A stretch of 64,000 nt of DNA, taken from Theocolax elegans (lineage: Eukaryota > Arthropoda > Insecta > Hymenoptera > Cerocephalidae). The DNA lies in NCBI GenBank assembly GCA_026168455.1, contig JANSJX010000107.1:1-64000 (forward strand). The letters are read 5' to 3'. Every line of letters begins with the position of its first letter. Position 1 is the first letter of the stretch. Under the pieces are notes generated by a model, which made no database searches, was not told where the DNA came from, and was given only the letters and a program-made list of their open reading frames with translations. A program made the translations under genes and the position numbers. This document shows positions 38,101 to 51,060 of this stretch, piece after piece.

Positions 38101-39919
38101 ACCAAATTTTCAAATTTTTAGATTTCGTTCCATAGTCGCGTGGATTGAATTATAATGCATTTTTACAGGTATAAACACGTGTAAACTGGATAAGAAGACC
38201 AAATTTTCAAATTTTTAGATTTCGATCCATAGCCGGGCAGATTGAATTCAAATACATTTTTACACGTATAAACACGTATAAACCGGCTTAGAAGACCAAA
38301 TTTTCAAATTCTTTAGATTTCGTTCTATAGCCTGGGGGATTGAATTCAAATACATTTTTACACGTATAAACACGTATGAACCGGCTTAGAAGTACAAAAT
38401 TTAAAATTTTTAGATTTCTTTCCATTCCTGGGGGTTTGAATAAAAATACATATTTCCACGTATAAACACGTATAAACCGGCTAAGAAGTCCAAATTTTCA
38501 AATACTTTAGATTTCGTTCCATAGCCTGGGGGATTGAATTCAAATACATTTTTACACGTATAAACACGTATAAACCGGCTAAGAAGTCCAAATTTTTAAA
38601 TTTTTAAATTTCGTTCCATACTGGGTGGATTGTATTAAAATGCATTTTTACGCGTATATAGACGTATAAACCGGTTAAGAAACCAAATTTTCAAATTTTA
38701 AGAATTATTTCCATAGCAGGGTGGATAGAATTCATCTGCATTTTTGCACGTATAAACACGTCTAAACTGGCTAAGAAGTCCTAATTTTCAAATTTTTAGA
38801 TTTCGTTCCATTGCCGGCTGTATTGAATTCAAATGCATATTTATACGTACTTACACGCAAACACGCTAAAAAAAACCAAACTCACTTTAGATTTCGTTCC
38901 ATTGCCGGGTGTATTGAATTCAAATGCATTTTTACAGGTATAAACACGTATAAACCGGCTTAGAAGTCCAAATTTTCAAATTTTTTCGATTTCGTTCCAA
39001 AGCCTGGGGGATTCAATTCAAATACGTTTTTACACGTATAAACACGTATAAACCGGCTAAGAAGTCCAAATTTTCAAATTTTTAGATTTCGTTCCATTGC
39101 CGGGTGTATTGAATTCATATGCATTTGTAAATGTACTTACACGCAAAAACGGCTAAGAAAACCAAACTCACTTTAGATTTCGTTCCATTGCCGGGTGTAT
39201 TGAATTCATCTGCATTTTTGCACGCATAAACACGTCTAAACTGGCTAACAAGTCCTAATTATCAAATTTTTAGATTTCGGTCCATTGTCGGGGGGATAGA
39301 ATTTAACTGCATTTTTCCAAGTATAAACACGTATTAACCGGCTTAGAAGTACAAATTTCAAATCTTTCAGACTTTGTTCCATATACGCGTGTTTTGAATA
39401 CTAATGCAATTTCACAGGTATAAACACGTATAAACCGGCTACGGAGTCCAAATTTACAAATTTTCTGATTTCGATACATAGCCGGGGGGATTAACTTCAA
39501 CTGCATTTTTGCACGTATATACACGTATAAACTGGCTAAGAAATCGTAATTTTCAAATTTTTAGATTTCGTTCCATAGTCGCGTGGATTGAATTCTAATG
39601 CATTTTTACAGGTATAAACACGTATACACCGTCTTAGAACTCTAAATTTTCTAATTTTTCGATTTCGTTCCAAAGCCTGGGGGATTGAATTCAAATACGT
39701 TTTTACACGTATAAACACGTATAAACCGGCTAAGAAGTCCAAATTTTCAAATTTTTAGAATTCGTTCCATTGCCTGGTGTATTGAATTCAAATGCATTTT
39801 TACAGGTATAAACACGTATAAACCGGCTTAGAAGTCCAAATTTTCAAATTTTTTCGATTTCGTACCATTGCCGGATGGATTGTATTCAACTGAATTTTTC
39901 CACGTATAAACACGTATGA

Positions 39920-40620
39920 ACCGGCTTATATGTACAAATTTCAAATTTTTAGATTACGTTCCATAGCCGGGGGGATTGAATTCCAATACATTTTTCCACG
40001 TATATACACGTATTACCCTGTTAACAAGTCCAAATTTTCAAAGTTTTAGATTTCGTTCCATAGTCGCGTGGACTGAATTGTAATGCATTTTTACAGGATT
40101 ATCACGTATAAACCGGCTAAGATGTCCAAATTTTCAAATTTTTAGATTTCTTTCCTTAGCCGGGGAGATTGAATTTAAATACATTTTTCCACGTATAAAC
40201 ACGTATTAACCGGTTAAGAAGTCCAAATTTTCAAATTTTTAGATTTCGTTCCATAGTCGCGTGGACTGAATTGTAATGCATTTTTACAGGTATAATCACG
40301 TAGAATCCGACTAAGATGTCCAAATTTTCAAATTTTTAGATTTCGTTCCATTACTGGGGGTTTGAATTAAAATACATATTTCCACGTATAAACACGTATA
40401 AACCGCTAAGAAGTCGAAATATTCAAATTCTTTAGATTTCGTTCTATAGCCTGGGGGATTGAATTCAAATACATTTTTACACGTATAATCACGTATGAAC
40501 CGGCTAAGAAGCCAAATTTTCAAATTTTAAGAATTATTTTCATAGCAGGGTAGATAGAATTCAACTGCATTTTTGCACGTATAAACACGTCTAAACTGGC
40601 TAAGAAGTCCTAATTTTCAA
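39920..40620 (+). repeat. Substituted segment specific to copy 3
   Basis: Copies 1 and 2 have the TTCTGGGGGGAAT / CAGAATTTC / CATACTGGGTGG series at this point. Copy 3 instead has about seven other monomers. One carries CTTATATGTAC and ATTACGTTCCATAG; one is divergent with TATTACCCTGTTAACAAGTCC and TTTCAAAGTTTTAG near 40010-40045; and several GTCGCGTGGACTGAATTG and TTACTGGGGGTTTG monomers resemble those near 9600-9900. Homology with copy 1 resumes near 40640. This fits replacement of left-half monomers by right-half monomers through unequal exchange or conversion. CCCTGTTAAC was not seen elsewhere in the window. Confidence 0.7.
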
Positions 40621-43600
40621 ATTTTTAGATTTCGTTCCATAGTCGCGTAGATTGAATTGTAATGCATGTTAACAAGTATAAAAGTATAAACCGGCTGAGA
40701 AGTCCAAATTTTCAAATTTTTTCGATTTCGTTCCAAAGCCTGGGGGATTGTATTCAAATACGTTTTTACACGTATAAACACGTATAAACTGGCTAAGAAG
40801 TCCATATTTTCAAATTTTTAGTTTTCGTTTCATAGCCGGGGGGATTGATCTCCAATACTTATTTCCACGTATAAACACGTATTAACCGGCTAAGATGTCT
40901 AAATTTTCAAATTTGTAGATTTCGTTCCATAGTCGCGTTGATGGAATTCTAATGCATTTCTACAGGTATAAACACGTATAAACCGGCTTAGAAGTCCAAA
41001 TTTTCTAATTGTTTCTATTTCGTTCCAAAGCCTGCGGGATTGAATTCAAATACGTTTTTACACGTATAAACACGTATAAACCGGCTAAGAAGTCCAAATT
41101 TTCAAATTTTTAGATTTCGTTCCATTGCCGGATGTATTGAATTTAAATGCATTTTTATACGTACTTACACGCAAAAACGGCTAAGAAAACCAAATTCACA
41201 AATTTTTAGATTTCGTTCCATTGCCGGGAGTATTGAATTCAAATGAATTTTTACAGGTATAAGCACGTATGAACCGGCTTAGAAGTCCAAATTTTCAAAT
41301 TTTTTCGATTTCGTTCCATTGCCGGATGGATTGAATTCAACTGCATTTTTCCACGTATAAACAAGTATAAATCGACTAAGAAGTCCAAATTTTTTAAATT
41401 TTCGTTTCCATACTGGGTGGATTGTATTAAAATGCATTTTTTACGCGTACATAGACGTATAAACCGGCTAAGAAGCAAATTTTCAAATTTAGAATTATTT
41501 CCATAGCAGGGTGGATAGAATTCAACTGCATTTTTACAGGTATAAACACGTATGAACGGCTTAGAAGTCCAAATTTTCAAATTTTTTCGATTTCGTCCAT
41601 TGCCGGATGGATTGAATTCAACTGCATTTTTCCACGTATAAACACGTATGAACCGGCTTAGAAGTCGAAATATTCAAATTCTTTAGATTTCGTTCCATAA
41701 ACGGGGGGATTGAATTCAAACACATCTTTACACGTACAAACACGCATAAACCGTCTAAACTGTCCAATTTTTCAAATTTTTAGATTTCGTTCCATAGTTG
41801 CGTGGATAGAATTCTAATGCATTTTTACAGGTATAAACACGTATGAACCGGCTTAGAAGTCCAAATTTTCAAATTTTTTCTATTTCGTTCCAAAGCCTGG
41901 GGGATTGAATTCAAATACGTTTTTACACGTATAAACAAGTGTAAACCGGCTAAGAAGTCCAAATTTTCAAATTTTTAGATTTCGTTCCATTGCCGGGTGT
42001 ATTGAATTCAAATGCATTTTTAAACGTACTTACACGCAAAAACGGCTAAGAAACCAAATTCACAAATTTTTAGATTTCGTTCCATTGCCGGGTGTATTGA
42101 ATTCAAATGCATTTTTACACGTATATACACGCATAAACCGGCTAAGAAGTCGAAAGTTTCAAATTTTTAGATTTCGTTCCATAATCGCGTGGACTGAATT
42201 GTAATGCATTTTTACAGGTATAATCACGGATAAACCGGCTAAGATGTCCAAATTTTCAAATTTTTAGATTTCGTTCCATAGTCGCGTGGATTGAATTCTA
42301 ATGCATTTTTTACAGGTATAAACACTTGAAACCGGCTAAGATGTCCAAATTTTCAAATTTTTAGATTTCGTTCCATAGTCGCGTGGATTGAATTCTAATG
42401 CATTTTAACAGGTATAAACACGTATAAACCGGCTAATAAGTCCAATTTTTCAAATTTTTAGACTTTGTTCCATTGCCGGGTGTATTGAATTCTAATGCAT
42501 TTTTAAACGTACTTACACGCAAAAACGGCTAAGAAAACCAAATTCACAAATTTTTAGATTTCGTTCCATTGCCGGGTGTATTGAATTCAAATGCATTTTT
42601 ACACGTATATACACGCATAAACCGGCTAAGAAGTCGAAAGTTTCAAATTTTTAGATTTCGTTCCATAATCGCGTGGACTGAATTGTAATGCATTTTTACA
42701 GGTATAATCACGTATAAACCGGCTTAGATGTCCAAATTTTCAATTTTTAGATTTCTTTCCTTAGCCGGGGGGATTGAATTCAAATACACTTTTCCACGTA
42801 TAAATACGTATAAATCGACTCAGAAGTCCAAATTTTTAAATTTTCGTTCCATACTGGGTGGGTTGTATTAAAATGCATTTTACGCGTACATAGACGTATA
42901 AACCGGCTAAGAAGCCAAATTTCAAATTTTAAGAATTATTTCCATAGCAGGGTGGATAGAATTCAACTGCATTTTTGCACGTTTAAACACGTCTAAACTG
43001 GCTAAGAAGTCCTAATTTTCAAATTTTTGATTTCGTTCCATAGTTGCGTGGATTGAATTCTAATGCATTTTTACAGGTATAAACACGTATAAACCGGCTT
43101 AGAAATCCAAATTTTCAAATTTTTTCGATTTCGTTCCATTGCCGGATGGATTGAATTCAACTGCATTTTTCCACGTATAAACACGTATGAAACGGCTTAG
43201 AAGTCGAAATTTTCAAATTTTTAGATTCGTTCCATAATCGCGTGGACTGAATTGTAATGCATTTTTACAGGTATAATCACGTATAAACCGGCTAAGATGT
43301 CCAAAATTTCAAATTTTTAGATTTCTTTCCTTAGCGGGGGGGATTGAATTCAAATACACTTTTCCACGTATAAACACGTATAAATCGACTAAGAAGTCCA
43401 AATTTTCAAATTTTTAAATTTTCGTTCCATACTGGGTGGATTGTATTAAAATGCATTTTTACGCGTACATAGATGTATAACCGGCTAAGAAGTCCTAATT
43501 TTCAATTTTTAGATTTCGTTCCATAGTTGCGTGGATTTGAATTATAATGCATTTTTACAGGTATAAACACGTGTAAACTGGATAAGAAGACCAAATTTTC

Positions 43601-44859
43601 AAATTTTTAGATTTTGTTCCATAGCCGGGCGGACTGAATTCAAATACATTTTTACACGTATAAACACGTATAAACCGGCTTAGAAGACCAAATTTTCAAA
43701 TTTTTAGATTTCGTTCCATAGTCGCGTGGATTGAATTGTAATGCATTTTTACAAGTATAAACACGTATAAACCGGCTAAGAAGTCCAAATATTCAAATTT
43801 TTAGATTTCGTTCCATTGCCGGGGGGATTGAATTCAAATACACTTTTCCACGTATAAATACGTATAAATCGACTCAGAAGTCCAAATTTTAAATTTTCGT
43901 TCCATACTGGGTGGGTTGTATTAAAATGCATTTTACGCGTACATAGACGTATAAACCGGCTAAGAAGCCAAATTTTTCAAATTTTACGAATTATTTCCAT
44001 AGCAGGGTGGATAGAATTCAACTGCATTTTTGCACGTTTAACACGTCTAAACTGGCTAAGAAGTCCTAATTTTCAAATTTTTGATTTCGTTCCATAGTTG
44101 CGTGGATTGAATTCTAATGCATTTTTACAGGTATAAACACGTATAAACCGGCTTAGAAATCCAAATTTTCAAATTTTTTCGATTTCGTTCCATTGCCGGA
44201 TGGATTGAATTCAACTGCATTTTTCCACGTATAAACACGTATGAACCGGCTTAGAAGTCGAAATTTTCAAATTTTTAGATTTCGTTCCATAGTTGCGTGG
44301 ATTGAATTATAATGCATTTTTACAGGTATAAACACGTGTAAACTGGATAAGAAGACCAAATTTTCAAATTTTTAGATTTTGTTCCATAGCCGGGCGGACT
44401 GAATTCAAATACATTTTTACACGTATAAACACGTATAAACCGGCTTAGAAGACCAAATTTTCAAATTTTTAGATTTCGTTCCATAGTCGCGTGGATTGAA
44501 TTGTAATGCATTTTTACAAGTATAAACACGTATAAACCGGCTAAGAAGTCCAAATATTCAAATTTTTAGATTTCGTTCCATTTCCGGGTGTATTTAATTC
44601 AAATGCATTTTTACACGTATATACACGCATAAACCGGCTAAGAAGTCGAAATTTTCAAATTCTTTAGACTTCGTTCTATAGCCTGGGGGATTGAATTCAA
44701 ATACATTTTTACACGTATAAACATGTATGAACCGGCTTAGAAGTACAAATTTTCAAATTTTTAGATTTCGTTTTATTCCTGGGGGTTTGAATTAAAATAC
44801 AATTTTACAGGTATAAACACGTATGAACCGGCTTAGAAGTCCAAATTTTCACATTTTTA

Positions 44860-45320
44860 GATATCTTTCTCATAGCCGGGATGATTGAATTAAAATCATT
44901 TTTTTCCACGATTACACGTATGAACCGGGCTTAGAAGACCAAATTTTAAAATTTTTAGATTTCGTCCATATCGCGTGTTTGAATGTAATGCATTTTACAA
45001 GTATAAACACGTATAAACTGGCTAAGAAGTCCAAATATTCAAATTGTTAAGATTTTGTCCAAGTGCCGGTGTATTAATTCAAATGCATTTTTACACTTAT
45101 GACACGTATGTCGCGGGATGGAATTGTAATGCTTTTTACATTATAACACTATAAACCGCTAAGAATCCAAATTTTCAAATTTTGATTTCGTTCCATTGCC
45201 GGTGTATGGAATTCAAATGACATTTTTACCACGTATATAACGCATAAACCGCTAAGAAGTCAAATTTGAAATGCTTTAGATTTCGTTCTATAGCCTGGGG
45301 GATTGAATACAATACATTTT
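44860..45320 (+). other. Heavily indel-scarred stretch in copy 3
   Basis: Compared with 8220-8700 and 28030-28510, this ~460 bp has an indel every 20-30 bases: TTTCTCATAGCCGGGATG for TTTCCATAGCCGGGGATG, AAAATCATTTTTTTCC for AAAATACATTTTTCC, ACGATTACACG for ACGTATAAACACG, and CGTCCATATCGCG for CGTTCCATAGTCGCG. Gains and losses are mixed and not confined to homopolymers. Flanking sequence is clean, so a local drop in consensus accuracy is the simplest explanation. The half-monomer fusion joint is still recognisable near 45111. Confidence 0.75.
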
Positions 45321-45899
45321 TTACACGTATAAACACGTATGAACCGGCTTAGAAGTAGAAATTTTCAAATTTTTAAATTTCGTTCCATACTGGGTGGATT
45401 GTATTAAAATGCATTTTTACGCGTATATAGGACGTATAAACCGGCTAAGAAGCCAAATTTTCAAATTGTAAGAATTATTTCCATAGCAGGGTGGATAGAA
45501 TTCAACTGCATTTTTGCACGTATAAACACGTATAAACTGGCTAAGAAGTCCATATTTTCAAAAATTTAGATTTCGTTTCATAGCCGGGGGGATTAATTTC
45601 CAATACTTTTTTCCACGTATGAACACGTATTAACCGGCTAAGAAGTCCAAATTTTCAAATTTTTAGATTTCGTTTCATAGTCGCGTGGACTGAATTGTAA
45701 TGCATTTTTACAGGTATAATCACGTATAAACCGGCTAAGATGTCCAAATTTTCAAATTTTCAAATTTTCGTTCCATACTGGGTGGATTGTATTAAAATGC
45801 ATTTTCACGCGTACATAGATGTATAAACCGGCTAAGAAGCCAAATTTTCAAATTTTAAGAATTATTTTCATAGCAGGGTAGATAGAATTCAACTGCATT

Positions 45900-46360
45900 T
45901 TTGCACGTATAAACACGTATAAACTAGGCTAAGAAGTCCATATTTCAAAATTTTAGATTTCGTTCATAGCCGGGGGATTGAATTATCAATAGCATTTTTG
46001 CACGTATGAAACACGTATTAACCGGCTAACAAGTCCAGAATTCTCAAATTTTTAGATTTCGTTCCATAGTTGCGTGGATTGAATTATAATGCATTTTTAC
46101 AGGTATAAACACGTATAAACTGGATAGAAGACCAAATTTTACAAATTTTAGATTTCGTTCCATAGCCGGGCGGATTGAATTCAAATACATTTTTACACGT
46201 ATATACACGCATAAACCGGCTAAGAAGTCGAAAGTTTCAAATTTTTTGATTTCGTTCCATAGTCGCGTGGACTGAATTGTAATGCATTTTTACAGGTATA
46301 ATCACGTATAATCCGCTTAGATGTCCAAATTTTCAAATTTTTAGATTTTCGTTCCATTAC
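45900..46360 (+). repeat. Extra mosaic monomer with indels in copy 3
   Basis: Between the CATAGCAGGGTAG monomer and the TTGCGTGGATTGAATTATA monomer, copies 1 and 2 join directly (about 9290-9360 and 29100-29170). Copy 3 has one additional monomer, about 45905-46030. It resembles the AAGTCCATATTTTCAAAA monomer at 45545 but with several indels (AACTAGGCT, ATATTTCAAAATTTTAG, ATTATCAATAGCATT, ATGAAACACG). It could be a real one-monomer gain or a mis-assembled duplicate of the monomer 360 bp upstream. Confidence 0.6.
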
Positions 46361-46680
46361 TGGGGTTTGAATTAAAATACATATTTCCACGTATAAACAC
46401 GTATAAACCGGCTAAGAAGTCCAAATTTTCAAATTTTTAGATTTCGTCCATAGTCGCGTGGACTGAATTGTAATGCATTTTTACAGGTATAATCACGTAG
46501 AAACCGGCTAAGATGTCCAAATTTTCAAATTTTTAGATTTCTTTCCTTAGCCGGGGGGATTGAATTCAAATACACTTTTCCTCGTATAAACACGTATAAA
46601 TCAACTGAGAAGCCAAATTTTCAAATTTTAAGAATTATTTTCATAGCAGGGTAGATAGAATTCAACTGCATTTTTGCACG

Positions 46681-47968
46681 TATAGACAAAAATCTAGACA
46701 CGTAAAAATATAGACACGTCTAAACTGGCTAAGAAGTCCTAATTTTCAAATTTTTAGAGTTCGTTCCATAGTCGCGTGGATTGAATTGTAATGCATTTTT
46801 ACAAGTATAAACACGTATAAACCGGCTAAGAAGTCCAAATATTCAAATTTTTAGATTTCGTTCCAAAGCCTGGGGGATTCAATTCAAATACGTTTTTACA
46901 CGTATAAACACGTATAAACCGGCTAAGAAGTCCAAATTTTCAAATTTTTAGATTTCGTTCCATTGCCGGGTGTATTGAATTCAAATGCATTTTTACACGT
47001 ATATACACGCATAAACCGGCTAAGAAGTCGAAATTTTCAAATTCTTTAGATTTCGTTCTATAGCCTGGGGGATTGAATTCAAATACATTTTTACACGTAT
47101 AAACACGTATGAACCGGCTTAGAAGTACAAATTTTCAAATTTTTCCGAATTCGTTCCATTCCTGGGGGATTGAATTAAAATACGTTTTTACACGTATAAA
47201 CACGTATAATCCGGCTAAGAAGACCAAATTTTCAAATTTTTAGATTTCGTTCCATTGCCGGGTGTATTGAATTCAAATGCATTTTTAAACGTACTTAAAC
47301 GCAAAAACGGCTAAGAAAACCAAATTCACAAATTTTTGGTTTCCTTTCCATTGCCGGGTGTATCGAATCCAAATGCATTTTTACACGTATATACACGTAT
47401 AAACCGGCTTAGAAGACCAAATTTTCAAATTTTTAGATTACGTTCCATAGTCGCGTGGATTGAATTGTAATGCATTTTTACACGTATACACACGCATAAA
47501 CCGGCAAAGAAGTCGAAATTTTCAAATTCTTTAGATTTCGTTCCATAGCCTGGGGGATTGAATTCAAATACATTGTTAAACGTATAAACACGTATGAACC
47601 GGCTAAGAAATACAAATTTTTTAATTTTTAGATTTCGTGCCATTCCTGAGGGGATTGAATTAAAATACAATTTTACAGGTATAATCACGCATGAACCGGC
47701 TTAGAAGTCCAAATTTTCAAATTTTTAGATTTCGTTCCATTCCTGGGGGTTTGAATTAAAATACATATTTCCACGTATAAACACGTATAAACCGGCTAAG
47801 AAGTCCAAATTTTCAAATTTTTAGATTTCTTTCCTTAGCCGGGGGGATTGAACTCAAATACACTTTTCCACGTATAAACACGTATAAATCGACTAAGAAG
47901 CCAAATTTTCAAATTTTAAGAATTATTTTCATAGCAGGGTAGATAGAATTCAACTGCATTTTTGCACG
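46681..47968 (+). repeat. ~1,288 bp higher-order unit variant
   Basis: Marker monomers at 46681-46718 and 47969-48006 are 1,288 bp apart, 97 bp (one monomer) more than in copies 1 and 2. Two monomers were gained at about 46795-46985 and one GTCGCGTGGACTGAATTG monomer was lost near 47820. One gained monomer (AAAGCCTGGGGGATTCAATTC followed by ATACGTTTTTAC, near 46863) is of a type otherwise seen in the diverse half, for example near 1410, 2370 and 20330. Confidence 0.8.
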
Positions 47969-50900
47969 TATAGACAAAAATCTAGACACGTAAAAATATA
48001 GACACGTCTAAACTGGCTAAGAAGTCCTAATTTTCAAATTTTTAGAGTTCGTTCCATAGTCGCGTGGATTGAATTGTAATGCATTTTACAAGTATAAACA
48101 CGTATAAACCGGCTAAGAAGTCCAAATATTCAAATTTTTAGATTTCGTTCCATTGCCGGGTGTATTGAATTCAAATGCATTTTTACACGTATATACACGC
48201 ATAAACCGGCTAAGAAGTCGAAATTTTCAAATTCTTTAGATTTCGTTCTATAGCCTGGGGGATTGAATTCAAATACATTTTTACACGTATAAACACGTAT
48301 GAACCGGCTTAGAAGTACAAATTTTCAAATTTTTAGATGTCGTTCCATTCCTGGGGGTTTGAATTAAAATACTATTTTACAGGTATAAACACGTATGAAC
48401 CGGCTTAGAAGTCCAAATTTTCAAATTTTTAGATTTCTTTCCATAGTCGGGGATGATTGAATGAAAATACATTTTTCTACGTATAAACACGTATGAACCG
48501 GCTTAGAAGTACAAAATTTAAAATTTTTAGATTTCTTTCCATTCCTGGGGGTTTGAATTAAAATACATATTTCCACGTATAAACACGTATAAACCGGCTA
48601 AGAAGTCCAAATTTTCAAATTCTTTAGATTTCGTTCCATAGCCTGGGGGATTGAATTCAAATACATTTTTACACGTATAAACACGTATAAATCGACTAAG
48701 AAGTCCAAATTTTTAAATTTTTAGATTTCGTGCCATTCCTGAGGGGATTGAATTAAAATACAATTTTACAGGTATAATCACGCATGAACCGGCTTAGAAG
48801 TCCAAATTTTCAAATTTTTAGATTTCGTTCCATTCCTGGGGGTTTGAATTAAAATACATATTTCCACGTATAAACACGTATAAACCGGCTAAGAAGTCCA
48901 AATTTTCAAATTTTTAGATTTCGTTCCATAGTCGCGTGGACTGAATTGTAATGCATTTTTACAGGTATAATCACGTATAAACCGGCTAAGATGTCCAAAT
49001 TTTCAAATTTTTAGATTTCTTTCCTTAGCCGGGGGGATTGAATTCAAATACACTTTTCCACGTATAAACACGTATAAATCGACTAAGAAGCCAAATTTTC
49101 AAATTTTAAGAATTATTTTCATAGCAGGGTAGATAGAATTCAACTGCATTTTTGCACGTATAGACAAAAATCTAGACACGTAAAAATATAGACACGTCTA
49201 AACTGGCTAAGAAGTCCTAATTTTCAAATTTTTAGAGTTCGTTCCATAGTCGCGTGGATTGAATTGTAATGCATTTTTACAAGTATAAACACGTATAAAC
49301 CGGCTAAGAAGTCCAAATATTCAAATTTTTAGATTTCGTTCCATTGCCGGGTGTATTGAATTCAAATGCATTTTTACACGTATATACACGCATAAACCGG
49401 CTAAGAAGTCGAAATTTTCAAATTCTTTAGATTTCGTTCTATAGCCTGGGGGATTGAATTCAAATACATTTTTACACGTATAAACACGTATGAACCGGCT
49501 TAGAAGTACAAATTTTCAAATTTTTAGATGTCGTTCCATTCCTGGGGGTTTGAATTAAAATACTATTTTACAGGTATAAACACGTATGAACCGGCTTAGA
49601 AGTCCAAATTTTCAAATTTTTAGATTTCTTTCCATAGTCGGGGATGATTGAATGAAAATACATTTTTCTACGTATAAACACGTATGAACCGGCTTAGAAG
49701 TACAAAATTTAAAATTTTTAGATTTCTTTCCATTCCTGGGGGTTTGAATTAAAATACATATTTCCACGTATAAACACGTATAAACCGGCTAAGAAGTCCA
49801 AATTTTCAAATTCTTTAGATTTCGTTCCATAGCCTGGGGGATTGAATTCAAATACATTTTTACACGTATAAACACGTATAAATCGACTAAGAAGTCCAAA
49901 TTTTTAAATTTTTAGATTTCGTGCCATTCCTGAGGGGATTGAATTAAAATACAATTTTACAGGTATAATCACGCATGAACCGGCTTAGAAGTCCAAATTT
50001 TCAAATTTTTAGATTTCGTTCCATTCCTGGGGGTTTGAATTAAAATACATATTTCCACGTATAAACACGTATAAACCGGCTAAGAAGTCCAAATTTTCAA
50101 ATTTTTAGATTTCGTTCCATAGTCGCGTGGACTGAATTGTAATGCATTTTTACAGGTATAATCACGTATAAACCGGCTAAGATGTCCAAATTTTCAAATT
50201 TTTAGATTTCTTTCCTTAGCCGGGGGGATTGAATTCAAATACACTTTTCCACGTATAAACACGTATAAATCGACTAAGAAGCCAAATTTTCAAATTTGAA
50301 GAATTATTTTCATAGCAGGGTAGATAGAATTCAACTGCATTTTTGCACGTATAGACAAAAATCTAGACACGTAAAAATATAGACACGTCTAAACTGGCTA
50401 AGAAGTCCTAATTTTCAAATTTTTAGAGTTCGTTCCATAGTCGCGTGGATTGAATTGTAATGCATTTTACAAGTATAAACACGTATAAACCGGCTAAGAA
50501 GTCCAAATATTCAAATTTTTAGATTTCGTTCCATTGCCGGGTGTATTGAATTCAAATGCATTTTTACACGTATATACACGCATAAACCGGCTAAGAAGTC
50601 GAAATTTTCAAATTCTTTAGATTTCGTTCTATAGCCTGGGGGATTGAATTCAAATACATTTTTACACGTATAAACACGTATGAAGCGGCTTAGAAGTACA
50701 AATTTTCAAATTTTTAGATGTCGTTCCATTCCTGGGGGTTTGAATTAAAATACTATTTTACAGGTATAAACACGTATGAACCGGCTTAGAAGTCCAAATT
50801 TTCAAATTTTTAGATTTCTTTCCATAGCCGGGGATGATTGAATGAAAATACATTTTTCTACGTATAAACACGTATGAACCGGCTTAGAAGTACAAAATTT

Positions 50901-51060
50901 AAAATTTTTAGATTTCTTTCCATTCCTGGGGGTTTGAATTAAAATACATATTTCCACGTATAAACACGTATAAACCGGCTAAGAAGTCCAAATTTTCAAA
51001 TTCTTTAGATTTCGTTCCATAGCCTGGGGGATTGAATTCAAATACATTTTTACACGTATA
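47969..51060 (+). repeat. ~1,190 bp unit, tandem amplification
   Basis: The 124 bp marker monomer recurs at 47969, 49159 and 50350, giving spacings of 1,190 and 1,191 bp, and the intervening monomers have the same order in each unit. Copies 1 and 2 of the super-repeat have two markers each, so this is a local amplification. The third unit is cut off near 51060, where GTACAAATTTTAAAATTTTT replaces the expected TCGACTAAGAAGTCC monomer. Confidence 0.85.

Larger units (their letters stand above)
19035..38870 (+). repeat. Super-repeat copy 2 (about 19.8 kb)
   Basis: This is the second complete copy, collinear with 113-19034. Minus-strand conceptual translations are identical between the copies over 71 codons (8415 versus 28224), 87 codons (10514 versus 30330) and 84 codons (13937 versus 33754), showing very high nucleotide identity over long separations. 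It differs from copy 1 by an extra ~876 bp tandem duplication near 22-23.6 kb, by occasional substitutions (for example AACAGG for AACAAG near 23836), and by intact homopolymers where copy 1 has deletions. Diverse half at about 19035-27860; homogenised half at about 27860-38560. Confidence 0.9.
38871..46680 (+). repeat. Super-repeat copy 3, partial and rearranged
   Basis: Copy 3 starts at the equivalent of position 2236 of copy 1: CCAAACTCAC is at 2241 and 38876, an offset of 36,635. It therefore lacks the equivalent of about 113-2235. The 73-codon minus-strand frame at 39303 is identical to that at 2667. Collinearity breaks at 39920-40620 and resumes with offset 36,640 at 40661. By the equivalent of 10514 the offset is 36,911, because monomers were gained on the way. 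At some sites copy 3 agrees with copy 1 against copy 2, for example AACAAG near 40671. Confidence 0.8.

Noticed and set aside
41251..41580. 109-codon minus-strand open frame, the longest in the window
   Set aside because: It spans several satellite monomers, begins at a non-ATG codon (TTG), has no domain, and its similarity to other frames comes only from the repeat. It also lies over a stretch with suspicious single-base indels (41395-41600) that may have created it.
44860..45320. A degenerated, ancient pocket of satellite
   Set aside because: Flanks are nearly identical to the other copies and differences are almost all indels rather than substitutions, so consensus error explains it better than age.
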